Shown here: piece after piece, positions 1 through 63,511 of the stretch
Position numbering within the stretch: the stretch's first letter is position 1
Layout: each line of letters opens with the position of its first letter
Source of the DNA: Hyperoodon ampullatus
Lineage: Eukaryota > Chordata > Mammalia > Artiodactyla > Ziphiidae
Reading direction: 5' to 3'
Assembly (NCBI GenBank): GCA_949752795.1
Contig: OX457056.1
Coordinates: 200,757,654-200,821,653 of the forward strand
DNA length: 64,000 nucleotides
The notes under the pieces: generated by a model
Seen by the model: only the letters and a program-made list of their open reading frames with translations
The model's database searches: none
What the model was told of the DNA's origin: nothing
Position numbers and translations under genes: made by a program

Positions 1-930
1 ATCAATATTTTTCCTCTAAGTTACAAGGAAAAAGCCACTTTATCATATACTAAGTTTCCATGTATAATTACATTTATTTCTAGACTTTATTTGATTGATC
101 TGTCTACTCAAGAAGCTGTATTATAGTGCTTTAATAACTGTGACCTTATATTATATTTTAATATTTGGTAGGACCTGTCCCTGATTATTCTTTATTTTTT
201 AATTTCCCATATCAAATTTGAGATCTGTTGGTTTAGTTCCAAAAAAGTATCTAGTTTATATTTTCATTGAGATCTCATAAATGCATAGATTAATTTCAGG
301 GTAACTGCTATCTTCCTACCTGAACACAGAATAAGTCTTCTAATTTATTCAAAACTTGTATATCTTTCATTAACATTTTAAGGGGTTATTTTTTGGTATA
401 AATCTTGCAGATTTCTTATCAAGTATATTCCTAAGTATTTTATCCTCGTTTTTATCAATGAAAAGCTTTTATTCATTATGTTTTTAAAACATAGCTTTTA
501 TTTTATATAGGGTAGAAATTGATTTTTCTAATAATAAATTTGTACCCAACCACTGGAAAATTCTATTTTTGCAGTGGTACTTAAGTTAATTTTCTTGAGT
601 TTTCCAGGTACAATTATGTCACCTACAAATCGACTCCGCCTCTTAAATGTTTTATCTCATTACCTTTTTCTAATTCTAGTTAAATACTGGTAATGGTGGG
701 TAGCTTTGCCTTATTCCTGATATTAGTAGGAATGCTTTTAGTCAAAAAGCATGATTTGGGAAATATGTTTTCCGTGGCTAATGAGGTATTTATCTATTCC
801 TATTTTTTTAAGGGTTAAACTCTTTAATATTATCAAAAGCATTTTCTGTACAAATGTGATTATCATGTGATTTTTCTCTAAATTCTATTTATATGGTGAA
901 TTTTAATAAACCAGATTTTCTGGTGTTAGA
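1..930 (-). repeat. Ancient L1 ORF2 fragment (intron 7 of the P450)
   Basis: Degenerate LINE-1 ORF2 sequence in minus orientation, read by eye. It has the AT-rich reverse-transcriptase signature around 380-450 (stretch reading 'aagtatattcctaagtatttta') and 660-790. Multiple indels and stops show an old, dead copy. It continues beyond the left edge. Sequence from 930 to 1668 is unremarkable intron, with a direct repeat of a 14-bp unit (actacagaagactg) near 1130-1160. Confidence 0.6.
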
Positions 931-1638
931 CCATTCCTGTGTTCCTGATTACCTTCACTTGCTGGTGATGTAGTATTTTTAATGTGATGCTAGACTTATG
1001 TGTTAATAGACTTTTGCATTGACATTTGGCAGTAAGGTTGGGGGCTGTTTCAGTTTTGCAGTGTTCTGTCACCTTTTCTTCCTCTTCTATACTCTTGAAT
1101 GGATTAAATGTAAAACCCAACCCCTTAATCACTACAGAAGACTGACTACAGAAGACTGACTACTCTTTTGATAATTGTTAATTGTTATGGGCAGCAATAT
1201 CCCAAATGTCCTGGTATATGAGGTCTTCAGAGGAAAGAATTCGGGTTAAAGAAAGTTGACATTTGACTTGATTACTTTAGAGCTGCAGATACATTTTCCA
1301 TCTCTTCCCCCTTTTTAAAATCCATCATGGAAAATCAGGTTTCTTTTCCCACAACATTCGCATTAATGCAAATCACTTCTCCCTCAATACATTCTACATG
1401 AGAGTGTGAGGGGCCTTGGGAGCCCCAGGTCAGCTTCCCCATTCCAGGAAGGCAGAGACAGGACCACAGAGGTGACATAATGGCCTGAGGGTGCACTGCA
1501 TGGCAATGACAGATTTCAAATCCAGGCCGTGTGACTCTGACCTTGTGTTCTTTCCGTGTCTCTCAATTACCTCTCTTCCTGAAACAGAACTGAGATGCCT
1601 CTAACAGGCCCCACTGAGGTATCATGCTGCCCCTTCTA

Positions 1639-27431
<25,793 letters not shown>

Positions 27432-27560
27432 CTCAGCCACTCGATGTTGGTAACTGTCTGGATTGCTTGTTAGCAAAGTCTTGTACACACCCGGTGTATG
27501 ACCTGCCAGCCACAGGCTGGTCTGAGTTCTTGGGCTTGGGAAAAAAACACCCTGGAATTG
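27432..27560 (-). promoter_or_regulatory. Putative proximal promoter/5' leader of the CYP2C23-like gene
   Basis: Sequence just upstream of the start codon. On the plus strand AGCAAAGTCTTG (27472-27483) resembles the HNF4-alpha element with its CAAAGTC core, a factor known to drive CYP2C promoters in liver and kidney. On the minus strand an isolated nuclear-receptor half-site AGGTCA lies at 27499-27504. I see no clear TATA box. The transcription start is not determined, so the HNF4-like motif might fall in the leader rather than upstream of it. Confidence 0.3.
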
Positions 27561-27724
27561 GTTTTGGCAGTATTTACCTTCCTGAAACTTGAGATTAGGG
27601 AGGATTCATATTTTTCCTACCTCTTGTTCACAAAATCTGCAACTTTTGATTTTTTAAGCCTCTCCATTACATGTACTATTTCCTTTTAGCACTAATGATT
27701 CATTAACTATAAAGCTGGGGGATT

Positions 27725-28120
27725 AAAAGGTACACACTATTAGGTATAAAATAAACTACAAGGATATATTGTATAACATAGGGAATATAGCCAATATTTT
27801 ACAATAACTATAAAGAGTATAACTTTTAAAATTTTTTTCTAAAGATTTTTTTTGGGGATGTGGACCAGTTCTAAAGTCCTTATTGAATTTGTTACAATAT
27901 TGCTTGTTTTATGTTTTGGTTTTTTGGCCACAAGGCATGTGGGATCTTAGCTCCCTGACCAGGGATCAAACCCGCACCCCCTGCAGTGGAAGGCGAAGTC
28001 TTAACCACTGGACCACCAGGGAAGTCCCTAACCTTTAAAATTTGTGAATCACTATATTGTACCCCTGTAACTTAAATAATATTGTACAGCAACCATACTT
28101 CAATAAATAATTTTTTTAAA
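27725..28120 (+). repeat. L1 3'-end fragment split by a SINE
   Basis: Left part (27725-27834) has 'ggtacacactattaggtata' and 'cataaggaatatagcc'-like text. Right part (28029-28120) has 'aatcactatattgtaccct'-like text and 'cagcaaccatacttcaataa'. Together they form an L1 3' terminus, interrupted at 27835-28028. Confidence 0.7.
27835..28028 (-). mobile_element. tRNA-derived SINE, minus orientation
   Basis: Ends 'ggaccaccagggaagtccc', with a B-box complement 'gaccagggatcaaaccc'. A 15-bp duplication with one mismatch (27820-27834 and 28029-28043) flanks it, and it interrupts the L1 3' end. Confidence 0.85.
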
Positions 28121-28131
28121 ACTAACAAAAA

Positions 28132-28418
28132 GGGCTTCCCTAGTGGCTCAGTGGTTAAGAATCCACCTGCCAATGCAGGGGACACGGGTTCAATCCCTGG
28201 TCTGGGAAGATCCCACATGCCATGGAGCAACTGAGCCCACGAGCCTAGAGCCTGTGCTCCACAACAAGAGAAGCCACTGCAATGAGAAGCCCGCGCACCG
28301 CAATGAAGAGTAGCCCCCCCACCTCCCCACCACAGCTAGAGAAAGCCTGTGTGTAGCAATGAAGAACCAATGCAGCAATAAATAAATAAATAAATAAATA
28401 ATTTATGTTAAAAAAAAG
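28132..28418 (+). mobile_element. CHR-type SINE
   Basis: Starts 'gggcttccctagtggctcag' and ends in a (TAAA)n tail. 10-bp duplication ctaacaaaaa at 28122-28131 and 28419-28428. Confidence 0.9.
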
Positions 28419-28819
28419 CTAACAAAAATTTTTTTAAATTGCAATCTACAATGATTGATTTTTAAGTGTTAAACTAACCTTATATTCCTAGGATGAACAC
28501 CTCTTGTTTCTCATGATGTAATAAAACTTTTCTATTTTGCTGAATTTGATTTGCCATTACTTTGGCAGGGATTTCTGTACCTATGTACATGAGGAATATT
28601 GGTTTGCAATTTTGTTCTCTGTAATGCGTTTGGTTTTAATATCAGGTTTATGACAGCCAGATAAAATAAGTAGGCAAGTGCTCCACTTTTTTTCTTTTTA
28701 GTAAAAGTTTTAAAATTTTTAATTAAAAGGTTAGTATTATTTTTCCTGAAAAGTTTGACAAAATGCCACAGTGAAACAATCTGATGCCTTCCTTGTGGGA
28801 AAATTTTTGTTATTAATTT

Positions 28820-28965
28820 TATCTAATTAAAAAAAGTTCTAGAAATGGATAATGGTGATGATTGCACAAAATTGCAATCGTACTTAATATTACTGACCTG
28901 TACATTTAAAAATGGCTAAAATGGTATATTTTATGTATATTTTACCACAATAAAGAAAAAAAACC
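28820..28965 (+). repeat. L1 3'-end remnant
   Basis: 'gttctagaaatggataatgg', 'acttaatattactgacctgt' and 'ttttaccacaataaagaaaa' are L1M 3' UTR text in plus orientation. Sequence around it (28430-29690) is AT-rich intergenic DNA with no gene. Confidence 0.65.
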
Positions 28966-29689
28966 CGATTACTTAGTTGGTATTTGAAAACGTTATCTCA
29001 CTTGTATTTGCATTTAAGGTAATTAATGCTTTTATTTATTTATTCTTTGAGATAAATCTTACTATTAATAGTAATGTCTCAGAATCTAGATATTATCTTA
29101 TGGGGAATTTGTTAAAATAAATCTTTTTCAAAATCTAAAAAAAAGTCTACTGTTGTTTCCTACTAATTACAGAAAACATTAAAAAAATCTATTTAGCACT
29201 AAAATTCTTCATTGTTTCAACTTTACTATTTTTCACTAATTTCACAGCCATCTATTTCTCTGTATTTTCCCATAGCAGACTATTTGCTTCCATTAACCAA
29301 CCTTATTGGCCTGCATTCATATATCCTTTAGCTGTGGGGCCACTAGGCTGGGATGCAGCCATAGCCGATAATGGGTTTGTGCAAGAAGAACCCAGGCATA
29401 GGTAGCTTAGGGACTTCATATATTAATACATTGCTGTATTCCTTCTGGCACTTTCTGTGAAACCAGTGTCCACTGATGCTTATGCTCAGTTGTTTGCAAG
29501 CATTTGTTTACAGACATTCCACAGTGAGGTAAATTATTGACTTTGAAATGCTCAAAAAGTTAGAACTTCAATGTTTTGGACATTGAAAGCAAGTGAATAA
29601 ACAGAGTGGACTGGTAAACATGTTGGAAAAGGGAAGTTTTAAAATTACCTAATCAATTTCCCTGCTTAAAAATCCTGAAAGGGATTTTT

Positions 29690-31080
29690 AATTTTTGGTT
29701 TTTAATAGACTTTTCCTTTTATTACTAAGGCTTTATGTTTCTAGAGCAGTTTTCGGTTCACAGCAAAATTAAGATACAGAGCTCCCATATACTCCCTGCC
29801 TCCCACCATGAAAGTCCTGAACCAGAGTGGTATATTTGCATGTGTACGTCCAGTTGTTCCAGCACCATTTGTTGAAAAGACTATCTTTTCTCCATACTGC
29901 CTTTGTTCCTTTGTCAAAGATCGGTGGACTATATTTACGTGGGTCTATTTCTAGACTCTTTTCTGTCCCACTGATCTACTTGTCTCTTCTTTTGCCAATA
30001 CCACACTGTCTTGATCACTGTAGTTTTATAATAAGTCTTGAAGTTAGGTCACGGCCTCAACTTCATTCTTCATTATTATACTAGCCATTCTGAGTATTTT
30101 ACCTCTCCATATATACTTCAGAATCAGTATTTCAGCATTCATAAAATAACTTGTTGGGATTTGATTTGGGATTGCACTGAATCTATAGATCGTTAGGAAG
30201 AAGTAACACCCTGACAATACTGAGTGTTCCTATACATGAACGTGGACTACCTCTCCATCCATTTAGTTCTTCATTGATTTCTTTCATCAAAGTTTTGTAG
30301 TTTTCCTCATATAGATCCTGTAGATACATATTTTGTTAGATTTATACCTATTTCATAGTTTGGGGTGCTAATATAAATGGTATTGTGCATTAAATTTTAA
30401 ATTCTGAAATGTTTTGCTTGAAAGGTTTATTTCTAACCTTTGGAAAAATCACTGGTATGTAACAAGACTCAGAAGGCCCACCATGATCCTCTTCCCCTCT
30501 TGACACCTACCTCACCAGTCTTTTTTTGGTGCTCCTATTCTCACTAATAATGTTACACCTGTACTAGACTTTGGTCCATTCCTGGAAGGTTCTTGAACTG
30601 AGGTCTTCACGTTGTAAGGCTTCACATGTGAGCTTTCATTTTTTTAAAGTAACAGCTTTATTGAGATGTAATTCACATACAATTCACCCCTTTAAAGTAT
30701 ACAGTTCACTTTGTGTGGACATGTTTTAATTCTTCTGGGTAGATACCTAGAAGCAGAATTGCTGGGTCTTACGGTAACTCTTTGCTTAACATTTTGAGGA
30801 ACTGTCAAAACATATTCCAAAGTAGCTGTACCATTTTACATTCCTACTAGCAGTATATGAGGAGTCCCATTTCTCCCCATCCTTGCAAACAATTATTATT
30901 GTGTCTTTTTTGTTATTGCCATTCCAGTGGGTATAAAGTCCTATCTCATAGTGGTTTTGATTGGCATTTCCCTAATGACTAATGATGTTAAACATCTTTC
31001 ATGTTCTTATTGGCCATTTGTATATCTTCTCTGAAGAAATGTCTATTGAGATCCTTTGCTCATTAAAAAAAAATTTTTTT
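29690..31080 (-). repeat. Old L1 segments, intergenic
   Basis: Two adjoining blocks. 29700-30380 has 'tccagcaccatttgttgaaa', 'gggattgcactgaatctata'-like text and 'tgatttctttcatcaaagtt'. 30640-31080 has 'ttattgagatgtaattcaca', 'gcagaattgctgggtcttac' and 'tgtaccattttacattccta'. Both are reversed L1 ORF2/3' UTR. Diverged and non-coding. Confidence 0.75.
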
Positions 31081-31129
31081 TGTAAAATTTTTGTTATTCC
31101 CTGATCTTTAACTGGCTAGCATACCTTCT

Positions 31130-31980
31130 TGTTCTTTATCTCCCCCATCTCATTTTTTACACTACCAGTAGTACATTCTTCCCATTTGTATAGCCTCATC
31201 ATAGTTGGAATTCTTTGATTAAGGTCTACCTTCCCATGAGACTGTTGATTCTAAGAGAACAAAGACTATATGTCTTATTCACTATTGTTTTGTTCATTGT
31301 TGGTCCAATATTTAACACATTTTAGGTTTCCTGGCACATACCAGGCACTTGAACACTTGAATTGTATTCAATTTGATGCTCACATTGTTTCTCCTGTTGT
31401 GTCAGGAGGACTGCTGTCTCCACTGAGAAGGTTTTAGGGGTCACCTCCTCTCTGACCATTTGTTCTCCTCTCTTCCATTGGTTGAGGGTTGTCCCTCGGG
31501 ATATTAATTCTTGTGCATATCTGAGTTGAATACATCTGCAGAATGACTGCAGCTTCCATAGTATGGGAGGAACCCTGCAGTGAAAAACAACATGTTAATT
31601 GCCTGCATGGCACTGTTGAGGCATGGGGACCCAGTGAATTTCATTTTAAAATACAATAGCATCTGGTGCTCCCATTGCCTGGAACACATTCCACCATTAC
31701 CATCATTCTCTTCAGTTGCCTGGCTGCCTCCTGTATATCCTTAAAAATGTGGCTCAGATCTGACACTGCCTCCTAGAAACCGCCAGGCTGTGTTGACCCC
31801 CACCTGTACTCCTTGCATCCAGTGTTCTGCCTGCTGTGGTACTTACCACACTATCATACTTGCCTATTTATTTGCCGTACCACCCAAACCGCACCCCCCT
31901 CCACCACAAGGCTAAAAGTCTTTTTTGTTGCCTCAGCAACTAGCACATACTAGATACCCAGTAAATATTTATAGGAAGGA
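31130..31980 (+). repeat. L2-type remnants, intergenic
   Basis: 31200-31400 has 'gaggactgttgattctaagaga'-like text and 'ttcctggcacataccaggca'. 31690-31980 has 'ttgcctggctgcctcctgta', 'ctactccttgcatccagtgt'-like text and 'cagtaaatatttataggaag'. These look like L2 3' ends. No gene. Confidence 0.5.
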
Positions 31981-32401
31981 AAGATTTAAACATAGTTGAA
32001 GATAAAAAATTGAAATAGCTGGCGTCTTAGTCTGCTCAGGCTGCTATAACAAAATACCATAAACTGGGTGGCTTAAACAACAAACATTCATTTCTCAGTT
32101 TTGGATACTGGGAAGTCCAAGACCAAAGTGGTAGCAGATTTGGTGTCTGGTGAGAGCTCTCCTCCTGGTTTGCGGATGGCCTCCTTCTTGTTGTGTCCTC
32201 ATATGGCCCAGCGAGACATCTCTTCTTATAAGACATCTCTTCTTATAGGAAGACATCTCATCTACTTCTATTTATGAAGGCTCCACCTTAACCTAATTAT
32301 TGGGTTGGCCAAAAAGTTCCTTCTGTTTTAAAGTAAAAATAAAAGACACATTTTTCATTTTCACCAAGAACTTTATTGAACAACGTATTCACCATTTTAT
32401 T

Positions 32402-33600
32402 CCACTACCTTCTGCCATTTTTCAGGCAACTTCATAATTCCATCTTCCCAAAATTTTTTATCTTTTTGGACAAAGAACTATTCCATATGCCTTTTACAGT
32501 CTTCCAGGGAATTGAAATATTTTCCATTAAGAGAATTTTGTAAAGACCAAATAAATGGAAATGTGAAGGTGCAATGTCTGGTGAATACAGCAGATGAATC
32601 AGAACTTCCCAGCCAAGCTGAAACAGTTTTTGCCTGGTCATCAAAGAAACATGTGGTCTTGTGTTATCCTTATGGAAGATTATGTGTTTTCTGTTGACTA
32701 ACTCCAGACGCTTTTTGTGGAGTGCTGCTTTCAGTTGGTCTAATTGGGAGCAGTACTTGTTGGAATTAATTGTTTGGTTTTCCAGAAGGAGCTCATAGTA
32801 GAGGACTCCCTTCAAACCCCACCATATACACAACATCACCTTCTTTGGATGAAGATCAGCCTTTGGGGTGCTTGGTGGTGGTTTATTTCGCTTGCCCCAC
32901 GATCTCTTCCTTTCCACATTATTGTACAGTATCCACTTTTCATCACCCATCACAATTTGTTTTAAAAATGGAACGTTTTTGGTGCGCCACAACTACTGAG
33001 CCTGTGCTCTAGAGCCCACGAGCCACAACTACTGAAGCCCTGCACCTAGAGCCCGTGCTCCACAAGAGAAGCCACTGCAACGAAGAGTAGCCCCCGCTCA
33101 CCACAACTAGAGAAAAAGCCCGCACACAGCAATGAAGACCCAACGCAGCCAAAAAAAAAAAAAAAAAAAAAAGGAACGTTTTCATTATGTTTCAGTAGAG
33201 CATCGCATGCGGAAATACGGTCAAGAAGGCTTTTTTCGCTTAACCTATGTGGAACCCAAACATCAAAGCGATTAACATAACCAAGCTGGTGCAAATGATT
33301 TTCAGCGCGCGGTATAACGTTGCTTGTTCTCAATTAGTGCCTCGATTTGATCGCTATCAATTTCAACTGGTCTGCCTGACCGTGGAGCATCGTCCAGCAA
33401 GATATCTCCAACACGAAACTTTGCAAACCACTTTTGACACGTTCAGTCAGTCACAGCACCTTCTCCATACACTGCACAAATCTTCTTTTGCGTTTCAGCT
33501 GAGTTTTTACCTTTCTTTAAATAATAAAGCATAATATGCCGAAAATGTTGCTTTTTTTTCTTCCATCTTCAATATTAAACTGGCTACATAAAAATTCACC
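32402..33600 (-). pseudogene. Mariner transposase relic
   Basis: C-terminal catalytic domain at 32432-32992: GDEKW supplies the first Asp, HKDNTRPH the second, and YSPDIAPSHFHLF the region of the third. In active mariners the last motif reads APSD; here that Asp is His. The frame is cut by a SINE (32980-33172). N-terminal helix-turn-helix pieces continue at 33183-33600 but contain stops (for example near 33450). A dead DD34D-type enzyme. Confidence 0.88.
32980..33172 (+). mobile_element. 5'-truncated CHR-type SINE inside the mariner
   Basis: Lacks the tRNA-like head and begins inside the 'gccacaactactgag' body. Ends 'aacgcagcc' plus about 23 A. Duplication ggaacgtttt at 32970-32979 and 33173-33182. 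It cuts the transposase reading frame. Confidence 0.9.
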
Positions 33601-33849
33601 AATTTTGATAAACTTTTCTTCAACGTTCGCTGATATGACAGCTGTCACAATACAATCTAACAAAATTGTTTCGAATGAATTTAAAGACAACTAAGCGCTA
33701 CTAGAGCCATCTTACGGAAAAAAGCAAACGAACCTTTTGGCTAACCCAATATCTGTCAAAGGCCCCACCCACCTCCAAATACCATCAAATGGAGCATTAG
33801 GGTTTCAACATGACTTTTAGGGGAACACATTCAGCCTGTAGCAGATGGA

Positions 33850-35590
33850 AGGCAGAAAAATGGATAGAAAGGGATACTAGGAGAAAAACATGAAAAGCAC
33901 TAATTCCAAAGAAACGTGGTAAGGAAAACAAGTAAAATGTCATTCCGAGTTATATAATAATGGACACTTGGGGGAGTGAGCAATGCATTAACAGTAAATT
34001 AGTTTAAAATGCTTACACAAAGACAAGAGACCAGAGGATAGCCGAGAAGCTGGCCCAGCTTGTTGAGATGTTCCTGGAGGGCTGCGGTTGAGGTTTAAAA
34101 TCCAGCTAGCTTAGGTCACTGCTGCTGAAGACATAATTCAGTGTGTGTTTTCTGATGCACTTGTATGTATCAGGCACTGTGCTCTCTGTCCATCACAGGA
34201 ACTTACAGGCTACTCAGAGACAGAAACATATATCGACTCCAATGGGCTGGGTGAACTAATGCACCCCAACAAACACCACGTGCAAATCACTATTCCAGGT
34301 GCATAAACAGATCTTGCTGAACCCACTGAAGAGCTCTGTAAGAATATGTAAACAAGTTCAGAGATATTAGGTAATTTCCCATGGTTACACACTAAGCCCT
34401 GACGTGGACACTCTAGCCTAACTTCTGTCCTTTTTCCCCCACTACTCACTTACCTGCCTTTCACATTCATCCTTTTGTTCTTTCACACAACATAACTGAC
34501 CAACTCATATGGGCCAGGCACTGTGCAAGGCATGAGCAACAGATACCATCCCAGGGAAGAGCATGGTCACAGCCCCTGCCTCCCCAGGGAGCTAAACATT
34601 TGTGAGAACAGACATTAAGCAGGTAATGTGAGGCGTGTGGAGTGTTACAAACAGGGAAACGTGGGGTGCTGACCTGAGCAAGCAGTTCCGGAAGACCTCT
34701 CTGAAGAAGTGAAGACTCTTTAGGAGTTAGCAAAGTTGGAACTATAAGGGAGAAAAAGTACGCCAGGTGGATGGAATAATACATGCAAAGGGACAGAGAG
34801 AAGGTACGTTCAAGGACCTGGGCTGGAGAGGTCAGTGTGTACACACTTGGGACTTAATCCTAAAGCAATCAGAAGCCACAACGTCTAATTCACAGAAGTC
34901 CTTCCCCACAGCAAGAGGCAGAAATCACTTAATTCTAAATCACTTCATTTTAAGATGTACCAAAAGCCTACAGGATAATTAGTTTGAATTAAATTTCCCT
35001 GGTTTGTAGCCACAGATGCAGGATACTATGGGTTGGATCCCACAGGAACCCGAGTAAAAGGGCTGCTTTCCCCAGAACTCCCAATTATCAAGCCCTGATG
35101 CCCCAACAGCACTGTGAAATTGTCCCCAGGAGGGAATGTTGAGAGCTTGAGCAGAACAGGTCCAACCCTGGCTCCTGGGTTAACATCTGAATTAGTGAGG
35201 TTAATTATATTAGACCATTGCCAGTTATAATTTATACAGTTTGTCTTTTCTCCACCTCAGGATAATGTCCCCTCCCCTCCTCAGTGTAAGTACTTCAGCT
35301 CTCAGGCAGCCTCCGAGGGGCACGATGCTCCACCCTCCCTCTTCCCTCCTCTGCTGCTGGCTGCATCCCACAAGGAATCAAAACACCCTTTGTTAAATTC
35401 CATGAGTCAGGAAAGAATGGAAACCTTGCTTTCAAAATGCTTACACGAGGCTTCTGGGAAAAGTGTAAGGAGAGCGTCTATAGCTAAGTTAAAGTAGTAA
35501 ATAAACTGGCTCCCAAGCTGAAATGGGCAGGACAGCCTGAGGAGCAGGTTAAGCAACAGAGAAAGGAGACATATGGGAAAAACACAAATC
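33850..35590. other. Intergenic DNA between ERLIN1 and the P450
   Basis: No exon found. Worn dispersed repeats at about 34130-34230 ('gtatcaggcactgtgctctc') and 34490-34830 ('gggccaggcactgtgcaagg'). The longest open frame (34467-34844, minus) falls in repeat-like text and has no motif. Confidence 0.5.
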
Positions 35591-35594
35591 ACTG

Positions 35595-37656
35595 ATAGTA
35601 AAATAATTTTATTTCGTTTCTTTTTTAAAAAAGGTAGCATTTCACATATAAATTTAGACTTCAAGATTACCAAAAGGAACATCCCTGAAGGGGGGGCGGG
35701 GGGGCAGACTTTGAGCCCCAGTGAGCACAGGGAAGCACATTCCTTGGAGAGTTTAAGCAGAAGTCCTTTCTTGAGAACTTCACAGTGCTACTTCCCTGTT
35801 CCTCAACTCTGCCACCAGAGCCTGTGGTTTGTAAGAAAACCCATATTCATCACTTTGGGGCAACAGTTTTTAGCTCATGGGAATAGGAAACATCTCTAGG
35901 AATGAAAGCACAAAGGTCAATGATCCAGATTTCCCACAACAATCATTATTTATATGCAGCAACAATACATGACAGGTAAAGAGTTTATTATATAGTTCCA
36001 AAAATCTTTTAGAAAGGGCTAGAGAACACAAAATTCATTCATAAAGAGAATGTATATAATTAAATGAGCAAAAACAAAAAAATTATTCTTTCCATATTAC
36101 AAATGCCTTTATAGGATAAGGCCCTGGGAAAAGACCTCAAATCTGGGACTCCTTTCCCGTATTAAGTGTCTGGCACAACCCAGAAGCTGTCATGAGACTG
36201 ACAGTTAGCTTAACGGTTTCTGGAAGTGGTCCCATGACTTTTCTGTCTGGCTTGAACACAGTGTACACAAATGGTGTCTTAAACTGCGTAAACTCAGGCC
36301 TAACTACAGGGCACACTCATTCAAGAAAGTTAATCTTAAGATAAAAAAAAACGTCCAGATGAAACAGATCTCCCATAGCCACAGGCTAACTGTCATCCTC
36401 TCATGTAAGTTTACATCCACTGGCTGCCTAGGAAGTCAGTGGAATAATCCTGATCTCCTAGTTGAGGTGAAAGCTGCGGAACTTAGATTTCAGCATCTCA
36501 GGGCCAGGAGGGAAGGAGGCAAAGATGACCAGGGGTGCTTTCTAGGTTACTCCTTGATCCACCCGGTGGGCTCCTGATCAGTGTTGAGAAGGAGAACCCG
36601 TGGGCCAGTAACCATGGCAGCCCCAGGATCTGACCTTTAGGCAGAGGTACTGGGGCAAATGAATGTACCCCAAATCCAGTTTTAAAAATAAAAACTTCCT
36701 GCAGTTATGGTACAATACTGTGCAGTGAACAGCTAGGAACTGGATGCTGCTTCTATTTCTGGTTAAAGTCCTGTTCCACTCTTGGCCAGAGCTGAGAGGT
36801 GACATAGAAAGAGTTGTCTGAGCCTAAAAACCAGGCACCTTAGTCACACATGGCCTGGGCAGTGACATAGACAGCCATCACCCAGTGGAGGGGTATGTAT
36901 GGCCCCCAGAGCTTTGGTTCAAAGCAAAGGTTTCATCTCACCCAAAACTTCAAACTAAGCTCTATCTCTGAGCCTACGAATGCAATAAACTAATGATTAG
37001 GAATCTCTATGAAGAATCTCTGATTGGGTGGCAAGGTGCATGTCCCAGCAGGCCACCATCTTGACTCTAGGAAAACAAAAAGGTGCAAATCGTATCAAGT
37101 AAATTGTTGCTCAAGTGGAAGATCATTTCCTGGGGAACTTCAGCAGACTAGATGCTAATCACATGGATGAATGCTGGGACTGGACCCCAAAGAGAAAGCC
37201 TGGGTCCTGGCATAATCAGTCTTCTTTACACTTACCACATCCTGGCCGCCTTCTCTCTGACCTCCTATCTCTTGAATGACTGAGCACACATTTCCCCGGG
37301 GACCAATGTAAACATTATCCAATAGATCTCAGCTTAGAAAAACACATCTTGTTAAATATTTAGTGTTTAACATTCCAGTGCAGGCAGTATGTTAGCATCA
37401 GACTTTCCCTCATTCATGAGTACCAGTTTAGAAAGGAACACACACGGGATATTTGATAAAACTGCACCTGAAAAGACCATCTGGGTGCCAGACAGCCAGC
37501 TCTATCCTGCAATCAGCTGATAAGCCAGGACTACCACAGGAAAGGCAGAACAGACGAGCATGAGTTCTCTGTAAATCTGAAGAGTCGTATAACCATCGTT
37601 CCCACTTAACCCCTTGGGCCATATCTTGATATGGGAGAACATTTCCACCTGTTGCA
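35595..37656 (-). other. ERLIN1: Putative ERLIN1 3' UTR
   Basis: Sequence following the stop codon in transcript sense. On the minus strand AATAAA occurs at 35984-35989 and 35608-35613; either would give a 3' UTR of about 1.7-2.05 kb. No open frame of note. The end is not determined. Confidence 0.45.

Positions 37657-63511
<25,855 letters not shown>

Larger units (their letters stand above)
32300..33749 (-). mobile_element. Mariner-family DNA transposon (inactive)
   Basis: Terminal inverted repeats: left 'ttgggttggccaaaaagttc', right (reversed) 'ttgggttagccaaaaggttc'. The target TA is duplicated at 32298-32299 and 33750-33751. Length is about 1.45 kb, or about 1.26 kb without the inserted SINE, which is full length for mariner. 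The transposase is on the minus strand. Inserted into the MaLR LTR. Confidence 0.93.
32020..33845 (-). mobile_element. MaLR/MLT1-type LTR split by a mariner
   Basis: Left part (32020-32299): 'gtcttagtctgctcaggctg', 'gctataacaaaataccataa', 'ttggtgtctggtgagagctc'. Right part (33750-33845): 'ggccccacccacctccaaat', 'ccatcaaatggagcattagg', 'gacttttaggggaacacatt'. This is the reverse of the common mammalian MaLR LTR. The two halves join across the mariner with a TA duplication. Confidence 0.85.
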
